Positions 1-6,062 of a stretch of DNA of 6,062 bases are shown here, piece by piece. The notes beneath the pieces are model-generated. The model was not told the origin of the DNA, ran no database searches, and saw only the letters and a program-made list of their open reading frames with translations. Location: assembly GCA_016763115.1 (NCBI GenBank), contig JAESUL010000308.1, positions 1-6,062 on the forward strand, in the 5' to 3' direction. Position 1 is the first letter of the stretch; the number at the start of each line of letters is the position of its first letter. A program made the position numbers and the translations under genes. Source of the stretch: Phycisphaerales bacterium. GTDB taxonomy: Bacteria; Planctomycetota; Phycisphaerae; Phycisphaerales; UBA1924.

Positions 1-1074
1 CGGCTTTGGCCGATGAGCCGCGACGGGCAACCCAAACAACTGATCGACTTTATCCATCGAGGCAACAAGCGTGTTTCGCTTTTAGAGATCGCCGCCGACC
101 GTGCGAGCAAACTCGTGCCAGTTGACAAGCAATACATCTGCACCGGCGAGCGGTACCGATCACAGATCCGCGACGCGCTGCCCGCGTTTGATGATGCACA
201 CATTCTCGGCGAGCCCCAGCCCCGCGACACGGTCAACGCCGTGGCGTTCGCAGCGGCGGTCTTTGCCAAAGAAGACCCCGACGCCATATTCTCGGTGCTC
301 ACGGCGGACCAACTGATCGAGCCCGACGATGTGTTCAATGCCGCGATGGACCTTGGATACAAGCTTGTTGAAGCAGACCCATCTCGATTAGTCACCTTCG
401 GCATCAAGCCCGATCACCCCGCGACCGGGTACGGGTACATCGAGCACGGCAAGCCGATCAAGGACAAAGCCGGCGACGAGATCGACGGCGCATTCAGTGT
501 TGCGCGGTTCATTGAGAAGCCGCCATTGGAAAAAGCCGAGGCGTATGTACAGTCCGGGCGGTACGACTGGAACGCGGGCATGTTTGTGTTTCATGCCAAG
601 ACACTGCTCTCGCTGTACGAACGATTCATGCCAGAGAATGCCAAACTCATCGCACAACTCGCCGATGCTTGGGGAACCGATCAGCAGCAAACGGTGCTTG
701 ACGAAATCTATCCGAAGCTCGAAAAAACATCGGTCGATTACGGCATCATGGAACCGGCTGCAGGCGAGAAAGATGTCTCGATCGTCGGTGTCAAGATGGA
801 CATCACCTGGCTCGATGTCGGCTCATGGCCCGCCTATGGAGAGACGCTCAAACCCGATGACAACGGAAACAAATCAGCGGGCATAAAGATCGCGGCCTAC
901 GAATCCACCAACAACATCGTCATCGGCGAGAACGATTCAGACCACACAATCGCACTTGTCGGGTGCGATGACCTCATCGTGATCCGCACCGAGCGTGCGA
1001 CACTGGTCATTCCCAAAGACCGCGCCCAGGACATCAAGAAACTTCATGACGAATTGGACGCGGGATTGAAATAG
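1..1074 (+). CDS. manC: Mannose-1-phosphate guanylyltransferase (GDP-mannose pyrophosphorylase), 5'-truncated by window edge
   Basis: This cytosolic enzyme makes GDP-mannose from mannose-1-phosphate and GTP, the donor for mannose/fucose-type surface polysaccharides and glycans. The frame is open to base 1 and the first residues read RLWPMSRDGQPKQ, the second half of the family's GGxGTRLWPxSRxxxPKQ nucleotide-binding signature. The ATG at 13 is therefore an internal Met, and roughly 10-15 N-terminal residues lie outside the window. Further family motifs, numbered from that Met: EPQPRDT (67-73), LTADQLI (96-102), FIEKP (166-170), DWNAGMFVF (185-193), VDYGIME (241-247) and TWLDVGSW (265-272). 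A left-handed beta-helix-like tail follows (about 288-353), ending in IPKDRAQDIKKL. There is no C-terminal cupin phosphomannose isomerase domain, so it is the short single-function form. Oddity: the usual ADH after the EP motif is ADQ. The 3' end overlaps the convergent VOC gene by 31 bases. A related sugar-1-phosphate nucleotidyltransferase specificity is possible but less likely. Confidence 0.93.
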   Translation, partial: RLWPMSRDGQPKQLIDFIHRGNKRVSLLEIAADRASKLVPVDKQYICTGERYRSQIRDALPAFDDAHILGEPQPRDTVNAVAFAAAVFAKEDPDAIFSVLTADQLIEPDDVFNAAMDLGYKLVEADPSRLVTFGIKPDHPATGYGYIEHGKPIKDKAGDEIDGAFSVARFIEKPPLEKAEAYVQSGRYDWNAGMFVFHAKTLLSLYERFMPENAKLIAQLADAWGTDQQQTVLDEIYPKLEKTSVDYGIMEPAAGEKDVSIVGVKMDITWLDVGSWPAYGETLKPDDNGNKSAGIKIAAYESTNNIVIGENDSDHTIALVGCDDLIVIRTERATLVIPKDRAQDIKKLHDELDAGLK

Positions 1075-1463
1075 GGTTTTTGGGGCTCGATCAGATCCCA
1101 CTTGTTGCCGTAGAGATCCATAAAAACAACGACCTTTCCAAAGCCTTCGTTCCTTGGCGAGCCGACGAACTCGACACCGTTGGATTTGAGTTTATTATAG
1201 TAAGCATCAAAGTTGTCTGTGTTCAAAAACGCAAACACACGCCCTCCGGTCTGATTGCCTACGCAAGCATCCTGCTGAGCCGAGCTGCTCTTCGCAAAGA
1301 GCGACGAGCACCCGCTACCTGGCGGCGCGACACGAACCCACCTCTTGGTCTCACTCCGTCGAGTATCCTCTAGAATCTCGAAACCAAGTTTGCCAGTATA
1401 AAAACCGATTGCTTCGTCGTAATCACGAATGAGCATCACGAGTTGTGCAACTTTCTGAATCAT
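1044..1463 (-). CDS. VOC family protein (glyoxalase/bleomycin-resistance fold)
   Basis: A small cytosolic protein with the vicinal-oxygen-chelate fold; substrate unknown. From the ATG at 1463 it has 139 residues. Two beta-alpha-beta-beta-beta modules are visible: KVAQLVMLIRDYDEAIGFYTGKLGF at the N-terminus (shown here only as the family's typical opening, residues 4-28) and a second module from about residue 73, ending FMDLYGNKWDLIEP (114-127). Typical metal-ligand positions are only partly kept: Q7 and E126 fit, but the usual His of the second module is V76, so metal dependence is doubtful. GNQTGGRVFAF and RWVRVAPPG resemble uncharacterised VOC proteins rather than glyoxalase I. A GTG at 1466 could also start it, but GGAG at 1468-1471 stands better placed for the ATG. 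Residues from about 130 on overlap the guanylyltransferase gene antisense. Hand-counted G+C is about 51% over 1081-1440, below the neighbours, which hints at separate ancestry. Confidence 0.88.
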   Translation of the reverse strand: MIQKVAQLVMLIRDYDEAIGFYTGKLGFEILEDTRRSETKRWVRVAPPGSGCSSLFAKSSSAQQDACVGNQTGGRVFAFLNTDNFDAYYNKLKSNGVEFVGSPRNEGFGKVVVFMDLYGNKWDLIEPQKPYFNPASNSS

Positions 1464-1543
1464 CACTCTCCAATCAGTATCCGATTTCGCTTGTTCATAC
1501 TATCCCCGTTGTGCTGATGCCCCCGCCAACCTACCATCATCCC
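1464..1543. other. Divergent intergenic region between the VOC gene and ruvX
   Basis: These 80 bases separate two divergently transcribed genes and must hold the promoter of the VOC gene, and probably one for ruvX. I looked for -35/-10 pairs on both strands and found only poor matches, for example TACTAT at about 1498-1503 on the plus strand with no good -35 at the right distance. No inverted repeat that would suggest an operator was seen. Promoters in this lineage may not follow the E. coli consensus closely, so I assign none. Confidence 0.4.
1468..1471 (-). promoter_or_regulatory. Ribosome binding site of the VOC gene
   Basis: GGAG on the minus strand lies 4 bases before the ATG at 1463 and only 1 base before the in-frame GTG at 1466. 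The spacing favours the ATG as start, which also gives the family-like N-terminus MIQKVAQ. Confidence 0.5.
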
Positions 1544-2017
1544 ATGCGGCTCATCGCGATCGATCTTGGGGACAAACGCACAGGCATCGCCCTCGGCGAT
1601 CGGATCACCATGATCGCCTCGCCCGTCGCGTGCATCGAGGTACCGATCCAGGACCACAACGGACAACGGCTGCTCGATGCGCTCGCGAAAGAAGTCCGCA
1701 CACTCATTGGCACCGAGCGGGTAGAGGTTCTCTTGGGGTTGCCCATCAATATGGACGGGTCCGAGAGCCCGCGATCGAAAATATCACGTGTCTTTGGTCA
1801 GCGGATCGCCGATGCACTCGGTCTCGATGTGGTGCTGGTTGACGAACGCCGAACGAGCAAGGCCGCCGATGAACTGATGGCCCAGACCGGGCTGACCCAC
1901 AAGCAGAAAAAGGCCCGGCGCGACGCGATCGCGGCGGCCGCGATCATGCAGGTCTACCTTGATACGCCCGAAGCCGCCCTCGGGCTGATAGAATGTACAA
2001 AGCCGAGCAAAGCGTGA
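1544..2017 (+). CDS. ruvX: RuvX/YqgF family putative pre-16S rRNA nuclease / Holliday junction resolvase
   Basis: RuvX/YqgF proteins have an RNase H-like fold; they are linked to 16S rRNA 5'-end maturation and, in some bacteria, to Holliday junction resolution. The product has 157 residues, slightly above the usual 135-155. It carries AIDLGDKRTGIALGD (5-19) with the first catalytic Asp at D7, LLGLPINMDG (63-72), VDERRTS (99-105) with E101, and KKARRDAIAAAAIMQVYLD (122-140) with D127. The acidic catalytic set looks complete. The frame stays open upstream to a GTG at 1445 and an ATG at 1517, but family members begin directly with MRxxAIDxG, so the ATG at 1544 is chosen. No clear Shine-Dalgarno sequence precedes it. 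The last 17 residues form a tail after the conserved final helix. It is followed after 49 bases by the LolA-like gene on the same strand. Confidence 0.93.
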   Translation: MRLIAIDLGDKRTGIALGDRITMIASPVACIEVPIQDHNGQRLLDALAKEVRTLIGTERVEVLLGLPINMDGSESPRSKISRVFGQRIADALGLDVVLVDERRTSKAADELMAQTGLTHKQKKARRDAIAAAAIMQVYLDTPEAALGLIECTKPSKA

Positions 2018-2056
2018 ACCCGCCGAGCACTTGGGCGGTAGAACGAGTGGGACGCC

Positions 2057-2062
2057 GAGGAG
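2057..2062 (+). promoter_or_regulatory. Ribosome binding site of the LolA-like gene
   Basis: GAGGAG is the strongest Shine-Dalgarno match seen in the window. It lies 4 bases before the ATG at 2067 and 7 bases before the adjacent in-frame ATG at 2070, so the second Met may be the main start. A TGA at 2064-2066, in frame immediately upstream, rules out any earlier start. Confidence 0.7.
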
Positions 2063-2066
2063 TTGA

Positions 2067-2963
2067 ATGATGATTGAAATGATATTGAGCTTTGCATTGA
2101 ATACCGCTGTTGTGCCGCCAATGGACAATGCGAAACCCGAGCCACAAATGATTGCTGAACCCACGCAAGGCTTTGATTCGCCACGCGCGTTGCTTGTCGC
2201 GCTCGCAAAGAAAGACGCAACGGTCAACACGCTCAAGGGCGAGGTCCGTTTTACAACCATCCAGGCACTCGAAGGCGACATCCAGACCCGCCACGGTTGG
2301 TTATACCTCCGCACCGACCATGCAACCGAACACCGCGATTACGCTGTGCGGTTTGACCAGTTGATCGTTGACCAGCGGATGCAAACGATCGACGAGCAGT
2401 ACGCCTTCGACGGGCAATGGTTTGTCGAGCGGCTGCCCGAGGATAAGCAGTTCAACAAACGTCAGATTGTGCCCATGGGCGAAAAGCTTGACCCAATGGA
2501 ACTGATGCGCGAGGCGCCCTTCTGGGTCTCGCTCGGACGCGATACCGATCGGGTGCTGACTTCATACGACACCGAGTTGCTCGATACGAATGAGGGGCTT
2601 GTGGGAAACGAAGATTTTCCTGAACTCGCCGGGTTGGCGTTGCTTGTCGAAGGCTGCACACAACTCCGGCTCACGCCAAAGCCCGGCTCGGGGCTCGAAG
2701 ACGATTGGGACAATGTCCGCATCTGGATTGATTCGACAACGCTGCTACCTCGCCTGTATATCAAGGCTGAATGGACGGGCAACATCCAGATCGTCGAGCT
2801 CTTTGGCGTCACGCCCAATGAACAAATCGACCCGAGCATTTTCTCAACCACCACGCCATCGGATCGCAGCGGCTGGAATATCCAGATCTCCCCATGGCGC
2901 GGCAAGACACCGCTTGATGAACAAACCATCAACAATGCCCCCGGCATGGAGCCGAGCGAATGA
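2067..2963 (+). CDS. LolA-like (outer-membrane lipoprotein-sorting fold) protein
   Basis: A 298-residue protein (297 if it starts at the ATG at 2070) whose overall pattern fits the LolA/LolB-like half-barrel fold. An N-terminal helix with LLVALAKKDATVNTLKGEV (42-60) leads into strands. GWLYLRTD (77-84) and AFDGQWFVERL (113-123) match the usual strand and 'dG..ly' elements. The C-terminal half has the classic LolA sequence LRLTPKP (200-206), WIDSTTLLPR (220-229) and FGVTPNEQIDPSIFSTTTP (246-264). The N-terminus has a hydrophobic run, MILSFALNTAVV (5-16), but lacks the basic residues of a normal signal peptide, so export is likely but not certain. LolA carries lipoproteins across the periplasm. 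This relative is much longer than E. coli LolA (about 200 residues), and many planctomycete LolA-like proteins have no known role, so a true carrier function is not claimed. Its stop overlaps the next gene's start (ATGA), implying translational coupling. Confidence 0.75.
   Translation: MMIEMILSFALNTAVVPPMDNAKPEPQMIAEPTQGFDSPRALLVALAKKDATVNTLKGEVRFTTIQALEGDIQTRHGWLYLRTDHATEHRDYAVRFDQLIVDQRMQTIDEQYAFDGQWFVERLPEDKQFNKRQIVPMGEKLDPMELMREAPFWVSLGRDTDRVLTSYDTELLDTNEGLVGNEDFPELAGLALLVEGCTQLRLTPKPGSGLEDDWDNVRIWIDSTTLLPRLYIKAEWTGNIQIVELFGVTPNEQIDPSIFSTTTPSDRSGWNIQISPWRGKTPLDEQTINNAPGMEPSE
2948..2951 (+). promoter_or_regulatory. Ribosome binding site of the TPR-metallopeptidase gene
   Basis: GGAG sits inside the last codons of the LolA-like gene, 8 bases before the ATG at 2960. 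Together with the ATGA stop/start overlap it supports this start and coupled translation. Confidence 0.6.
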
Positions 2964-5602
2964 TCCGCGCCGCCGTCGCACTCATCGCTTGCAGTATCAG
3001 CATCACCCAAGCCCAACCGAGCGCACGGGGGACTGAAGAAGAATCGGGCGTTCGCCAAAGCGCAATGCAAGCAATTGTCGATCGTGCAAACGCAACCTAC
3101 CTCACCGATGACGAGCGTGCGATGTTCGCTGTTGAACACGGGGTCTGGACCGATGAGCACCTCGGCGACCCATCACACATGGCGAAGGCCGCGTTGATTG
3201 TCGGTGCGTACGATCACCCCGCTTTGATGAACAACGACGCCAACCCGCTCGATCACGCACGCGGTGCCCTGATGCGCGGGCAACCAATCGCCGCGCTCGC
3301 GTTGCTCGAAAACCAAAGCACATCATCGCCTCTCCGCCGATTTGCTCTTCGCGCACGGTGTTTTTCGATGCTCGGGCAAATCAAAAACGCGATCCTCGAA
3401 CTCGAACAACTCGAAATGGCCCTTGAAACAAGCAGCATAAACGATGCGACCGAACTCAGCTTCGGTGTCCACGGGCTCATGCACCTCTACACCATCCGCC
3501 CGATCGACGCCAACGCCAAGACGGTCTACACACAACTCAACACCCTCATCGCCCACGGGCGCGACACCCTCGACCAACTCAACCCCGAAATCCGAATGGT
3601 CGAGGCCGAGCTGCTCTACGAGCATCACAACCGTAAGGCCGCACGCGAAGCCGCCATCGAGGTGCTCAAGCGAAATCCCAAGCACGCGCTGGCAACTTTC
3701 CTTGTTGGTAAAATTGCAATCGATTTTTTTTCGCTTGACGAAGCCGAGATGATCGCCGATCGGCTTGATTTGATTGCAAATTTTGACGCCGATGATCCTG
3801 TTCCAAGCGTGCTTGGCGCACAGATCCGTGCGCGCATTTTTCTACGCCAACGCGATCCGATCGGTGCCGAGCGCGCGATTGATCCGGTGCTTGCACGCCT
3901 GCCAACCCAGCGCGAACTGCTTGCCCTCGAAGCCGCCGCCGCGGCTGCCGGGTTCCGCGAATCCTCGACGGAGCGCCTTCTTCAGGCCTACGACGAACTC
4001 TCGCCAAACCAACCTGACGCCATCCTGCTCGTCGGACTCATCCTCTCCGAAGCACGCCAATACGAACAGGCCGAGCGGATGCTCCGGCGCGCGATTGACC
4101 TTGCACCATACTGGGGCACCCCTCGCCTGCAACTCGGGTTGATGCTGATTCAATCCGCCGACGACACCGGCGCGAAAGCGACACTCGAAGCCGCCATCGA
4201 GCTCGATCCGTTTAATCTCCGCGCCCAGAACTCACTCACGCTCGTCCGCGAGTTGATGGGCTATGAGACCATCGAGACCGAGCACTTTATTATTCGATTC
4301 AAGGGCGGGATCGATCGGGTGCTGGCCGAGGAAATGCCTATAAAACTAGAGCAAATCTACGCCCGCGTCACCGGCAACACCCCCGGCGGCACCGACCACG
4401 AGCCATCCGTCAAAACGCGCATCGAGATCATGCCGACCCACGAGTTTTTCTCCGTACGCATCACCGGCATGCCCTCGATCCACACCATGGCGGCCTCGAC
4501 CGGCCCCATCATCGCAATGGAATCTCCACGCGATTCGAGCAGCGCATTCATCGGCCCCTACGACTGGGCCCGCGTTTTCCAGCATGAGTTCACCCACTCG
4601 GCCAACCTCTCGCGGACGCACAACCGCATCATCCATTGGATGACCGAAGCCAACGCGGTCTACAACGAAGACTCCCCACGCGATTCGCGTACATGGACGA
4701 TGCTCCTCAACGCATTCAACAACGATCGACTGTTTGATCTTGAAGAAATCAACGAGGCCTTCGTCCGCCCAAAGCGCAAGGGTGATCGCTCGCTCGCCTA
4801 TGCACAGGGCGCATGGATGTACCGGTTTATTATCGAAGAGTTTGGACCACGCAAGCCATTAGAGATCATGGATGCATCGGCTTCCGGGCGTTCCCCAACC
4901 GAGGCATTTGTCGAATCGCTCGGCATCGCCCCCGATGAGTTCATGAACGAGTTTTTAGCATGGGCAGAGAACATCCTCCTCGCCAACGGCTTGCTTTTGC
5001 CCAAAGATTCACCCTTCCCTCCGATCTCCGAGATGCTCAACTCCGATCCGGACAACCCGACGCCGCCAACAAAGAGTGAAATCGACTCACTCCTTGAGCA
5101 GCATCCCGCCCATCCCCAACTCCTCCGCATCAAGTTCGCACACATGCTTACGAGCCCGAACCCGCGGCTCGATCCAGAAACCATTGAACAAGTTCTCCGC
5201 TTCATCGAAACAAGCCCAACCGACGAAACACCGCATCGGCTTCTTGCAAAGCATTTTCTTGCTTCCGACAACCATGACCAACGCCGAAACGCCGTGGTAC
5301 ATCTCGAATACCTTGATGCACGCGAGGTCCATTCCTCGGCCTACGCAAACCAACTCGCATTGCTCTACGCCCACGATAACAAGCACGACCTCGCCATCGC
5401 CAAGTCGCTTGTCGCCATTGGCAGATCACCTTTCAACCCGCGCTACCGCGAGCAAGGCGCACGCTTCGCACTCCTTGCCGGCAACTTTGAGCTTGCGGCC
5501 CATCACATCGAAGCGCTCACCAAAATCGAGCCAGACCAATCAATCCACACCAAACGCCTCAACGCCATCCGCGCAAAGCTCAGCAAGCCTAGCGACGATT
5601 GA
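2960..5602 (+). CDS. Exported TPR protein with gluzincin (Peptidase_MA-like) metallopeptidase domain
   Basis: An 880-residue protein of unknown physiological role. Residues 1-18 form a signal peptide (MIRAAVALIAC..., likely cut after TQA at 18), placing it outside the cytoplasm; an LIAC lipobox at 8-11 is an alternative. Residues about 95-435 are helical repeats; the clearest TPRs are 352-383 (from PDAILLVG to AIDLAP) and 384-417 (from YWGTPRLQ to AIELDP). A zinc-peptidase domain follows, about 440-672. It opens with TEHFIIRF (440-447) and has HEFTH at 542-546 (zinc ligands H542 and H546, catalytic E543), WMTEANAVY with E563 as probable third ligand, and YAQGAW (614-619), matching the conserved Y-A-Q segment of Peptidase_MA proteins. 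All key residues are present, so activity is plausible. After a Pro-rich linker (about 673-712) a second helical-repeat region runs to about 872. The start overlaps the LolA-like stop. TPRs probably bind protein partners or substrates; targets cannot be read from sequence. Confidence 0.9.
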   Translation: MIRAAVALIACSISITQAQPSARGTEEESGVRQSAMQAIVDRANATYLTDDERAMFAVEHGVWTDEHLGDPSHMAKAALIVGAYDHPALMNNDANPLDHARGALMRGQPIAALALLENQSTSSPLRRFALRARCFSMLGQIKNAILELEQLEMALETSSINDATELSFGVHGLMHLYTIRPIDANAKTVYTQLNTLIAHGRDTLDQLNPEIRMVEAELLYEHHNRKAAREAAIEVLKRNPKHALATFLVGKIAIDFFSLDEAEMIADRLDLIANFDADDPVPSVLGAQIRARIFLRQRDPIGAERAIDPVLARLPTQRELLALEAAAAAAGFRESSTERLLQAYDELSPNQPDAILLVGLILSEARQYEQAERMLRRAIDLAPYWGTPRLQLGLMLIQSADDTGAKATLEAAIELDPFNLRAQNSLTLVRELMGYETIETEHFIIRFKGGIDRVLAEEMPIKLEQIYARVTGNTPGGTDHEPSVKTRIEIMPTHEFFSVRITGMPSIHTMAASTGPIIAMESPRDSSSAFIGPYDWARVFQHEFTHSANLSRTHNRIIHWMTEANAVYNEDSPRDSRTWTMLLNAFNNDRLFDLEEINEAFVRPKRKGDRSLAYAQGAWMYRFIIEEFGPRKPLEIMDASASGRSPTEAFVESLGIAPDEFMNEFLAWAENILLANGLLLPKDSPFPPISEMLNSDPDNPTPPTKSEIDSLLEQHPAHPQLLRIKFAHMLTSPNPRLDPETIEQVLRFIETSPTDETPHRLLAKHFLASDNHDQRRNAVVHLEYLDAREVHSSAYANQLALLYAHDNKHDLAIAKSLVAIGRSPFNPRYREQGARFALLAGNFELAAHHIEALTKIEPDQSIHTKRLNAIRAKLSKPSDD

Positions 5603-5609
5603 TCGATCA
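5600..5609. repeat. 10-base perfect palindrome holding both convergent stop codons
   Basis: TGATCGATCA is its own reverse complement. Its left TGA (5600-5602) ends the TPR-metallopeptidase gene, and its right end, read on the minus strand, is the TGA (5609-5607) of the kinase gene. Only 4 bases separate the two coding regions. It is too short, and lacks the GC stem and T tract, to be a terminator. Confidence 0.85.
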
Positions 5610-6062
5610 CCCGCCCAGTGCCTTGGTCAACTCGTCGTGATGATCTTGCATCCAAACCACGCGCGCAAGCAATGCTGAAAGCATCTGCGAATGCCTCCCC
5701 AGATTACCCGCGGGCACCGATGCCAATGCCTCATCGAGCAGAACCGCAGGCATCATCGACGCGATCACCCGCGGCTTGACGCTATTGTTTTTTCGGCTTT
5801 GGTACCCGTCAAAGAACGCGCCAAGCAGATCTAAATCAGGCTCGATGTTCGCGCCTTGACGAATCGAAAAATGAACCAACGCCTGCGCAATCTCACGGCT
5901 TCGTGATCCAACCCGTGTGTTATCGAAGTCACACACCGCGACCACATCATCACCCTGAAAAATCAGGTTCCCCGGATGCCAATCCCCGTGCACAATACCG
6001 AGATGCTCGGCGTTGGCACGCACCAGATCTGCGCCATACCCAAGAATCTTCGCAGCCCGGTC
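5607..6062 (-). CDS. APH-type phosphotransferase (aminoglycoside/choline/homoserine kinase-like), N-terminally truncated by window edge
   Basis: The C-terminal 151 residues of a kinase with the eukaryotic-like kinase fold. The frame stays open to base 6062, so the true start is outside the window; a GTG at 6023 is in frame but lies just before the catalytic loop, so it is not the start. Residues numbered from the window edge: VHGDWHPGN (24-32) is the Brenner motif, with catalytic D27 and metal-contacting N32; CDFDN (44-48) supplies the metal-binding Asp, D45, equivalent to the DFG Asp. Then comes SREIAQALVHFS, a typical APH helix with a family-like spacing, and a helical tail. Family members transfer phosphate from ATP or GTP to small-molecule hydroxyls (homoserine, choline, fructosamine, antibiotics). 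Nothing here fixes the substrate, and drug resistance should not be assumed. It converges on the TPR-metallopeptidase gene with a 4-base gap. Confidence 0.88.
   Translation of the reverse strand, partial: DRAAKILGYGADLVRANAEHLGIVHGDWHPGNLIFQGDDVVAVCDFDNTRVGSRSREIAQALVHFSIRQGANIEPDLDLLGAFFDGYQSRKNNSVKPRVIASMMPAVLLDEALASVPAGNLGRHSQMLSALLARVVWMQDHHDELTKALGG

Noticed and set aside
1287..1302. Perfect hairpin GCTCTT-CGCA-AAGAGC
   Set aside because: It lies inside the VOC coding region in its Ser-rich segment, with no T tract on either strand; best explained by codon content.
1445..1543. Extra N-terminal 33 codons of ruvX from the GTG at 1445
   Set aside because: They encode a non-conserved Pro/Ser-rich stretch, overlap the start of the divergent VOC gene, and family members begin at MRLIAID.
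2002..2029. Direct repeat GCCGAGCA at 2002-2009 and 2022-2029
   Set aside because: Eight bases, two copies, in GC-rich sequence where GCCGAG is frequent; no sign of an operator or attachment site.
2020..2038. Hairpin CCGCC/GGCGG with a 9-base loop just after the ruvX stop, as a terminator
   Set aside because: The stem has only five pairs and no T tract follows; the LolA-like gene begins 29 bases later with a strong ribosome binding site.
1784..2314. Minus-strand open frame spanning the ruvX/LolA-like junction
   Set aside because: Antisense to two genes with clear family matches; its translation shows no known motif.
2462..3160. Long open frame on the minus strand (232 codons)
   Set aside because: It is antisense to the LolA-like gene and the start of the TPR gene, has Ser/Pro-rich low-complexity composition and no recognisable domain; a shadow of high-GC codon use.
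4526..4693. Repeated SPRDS peptide and CACGCGATTCG at about 4528 and 4677
   Set aside because: Two short copies within the peptidase domain, not in tandem; likely coincidence of loop sequence.
5607..6062. Aminoglycoside resistance gene
   Set aside because: The APH fold is shared by many metabolic kinases and nothing visible points to an antibiotic substrate or a mobile context.

Overview
The window reads as chromosomal DNA of a free-living bacterium. G+C is moderate: hand-counted blocks gave about 60% in the main genes. My best guess is a planctomycete of the Phycisphaerae type. That rests on the style of two secreted proteins (a LolA-like protein and a TPR protein with a metallopeptidase domain) and is inference; no rRNA or other phylogenetic marker is present. 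Genes cover almost everything, and no gene-free stretch exceeds 300 bases.

Layout, left to right. (1) Bases 1-1074, plus strand: most of a mannose-1-phosphate guanylyltransferase, cut at its 5' end by the window edge; the window opens inside its nucleotide-binding signature. (2) Bases 1044-1463, minus strand: a small VOC (glyoxalase/bleomycin-resistance fold) protein whose 3' end overlaps the previous gene tail-to-tail by 31 bases. (3) An 80-base divergent spacer. (4) Bases 1544-2017, plus: RuvX/YqgF, the putative Holliday junction resolvase. (5) Bases 2067-2963, plus: a LolA-like protein. (6) Bases 2960-5602, plus: an 880-residue exported TPR protein with a gluzincin (Peptidase_MA-type) metallopeptidase domain, overlapping the LolA-like gene by ATGA. 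(7) Bases 5607-6062, minus: the C-terminal part of an APH-type (aminoglycoside phosphotransferase/choline kinase fold) kinase running off the right edge. Its stop codon and that of gene 6 lie at the two ends of one 10-base palindrome.

Genes 4-6 lie on one strand with a short gap and then an overlap, so they could form one transcription unit. Genes 5 and 6 almost certainly form a translationally coupled pair. The likely shared theme is the cell envelope: a lipoprotein-carrier-like fold beside an exported TPR/metallopeptidase. GDP-mannose synthesis (gene 1) also feeds surface polysaccharides, but its link to the rest is only proximity. I found no mobile element, CRISPR array, RNA gene or convincing terminator. 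The most interesting item is the coupled LolA-like/TPR-gluzincin pair; the rest is an ordinary chromosomal segment.
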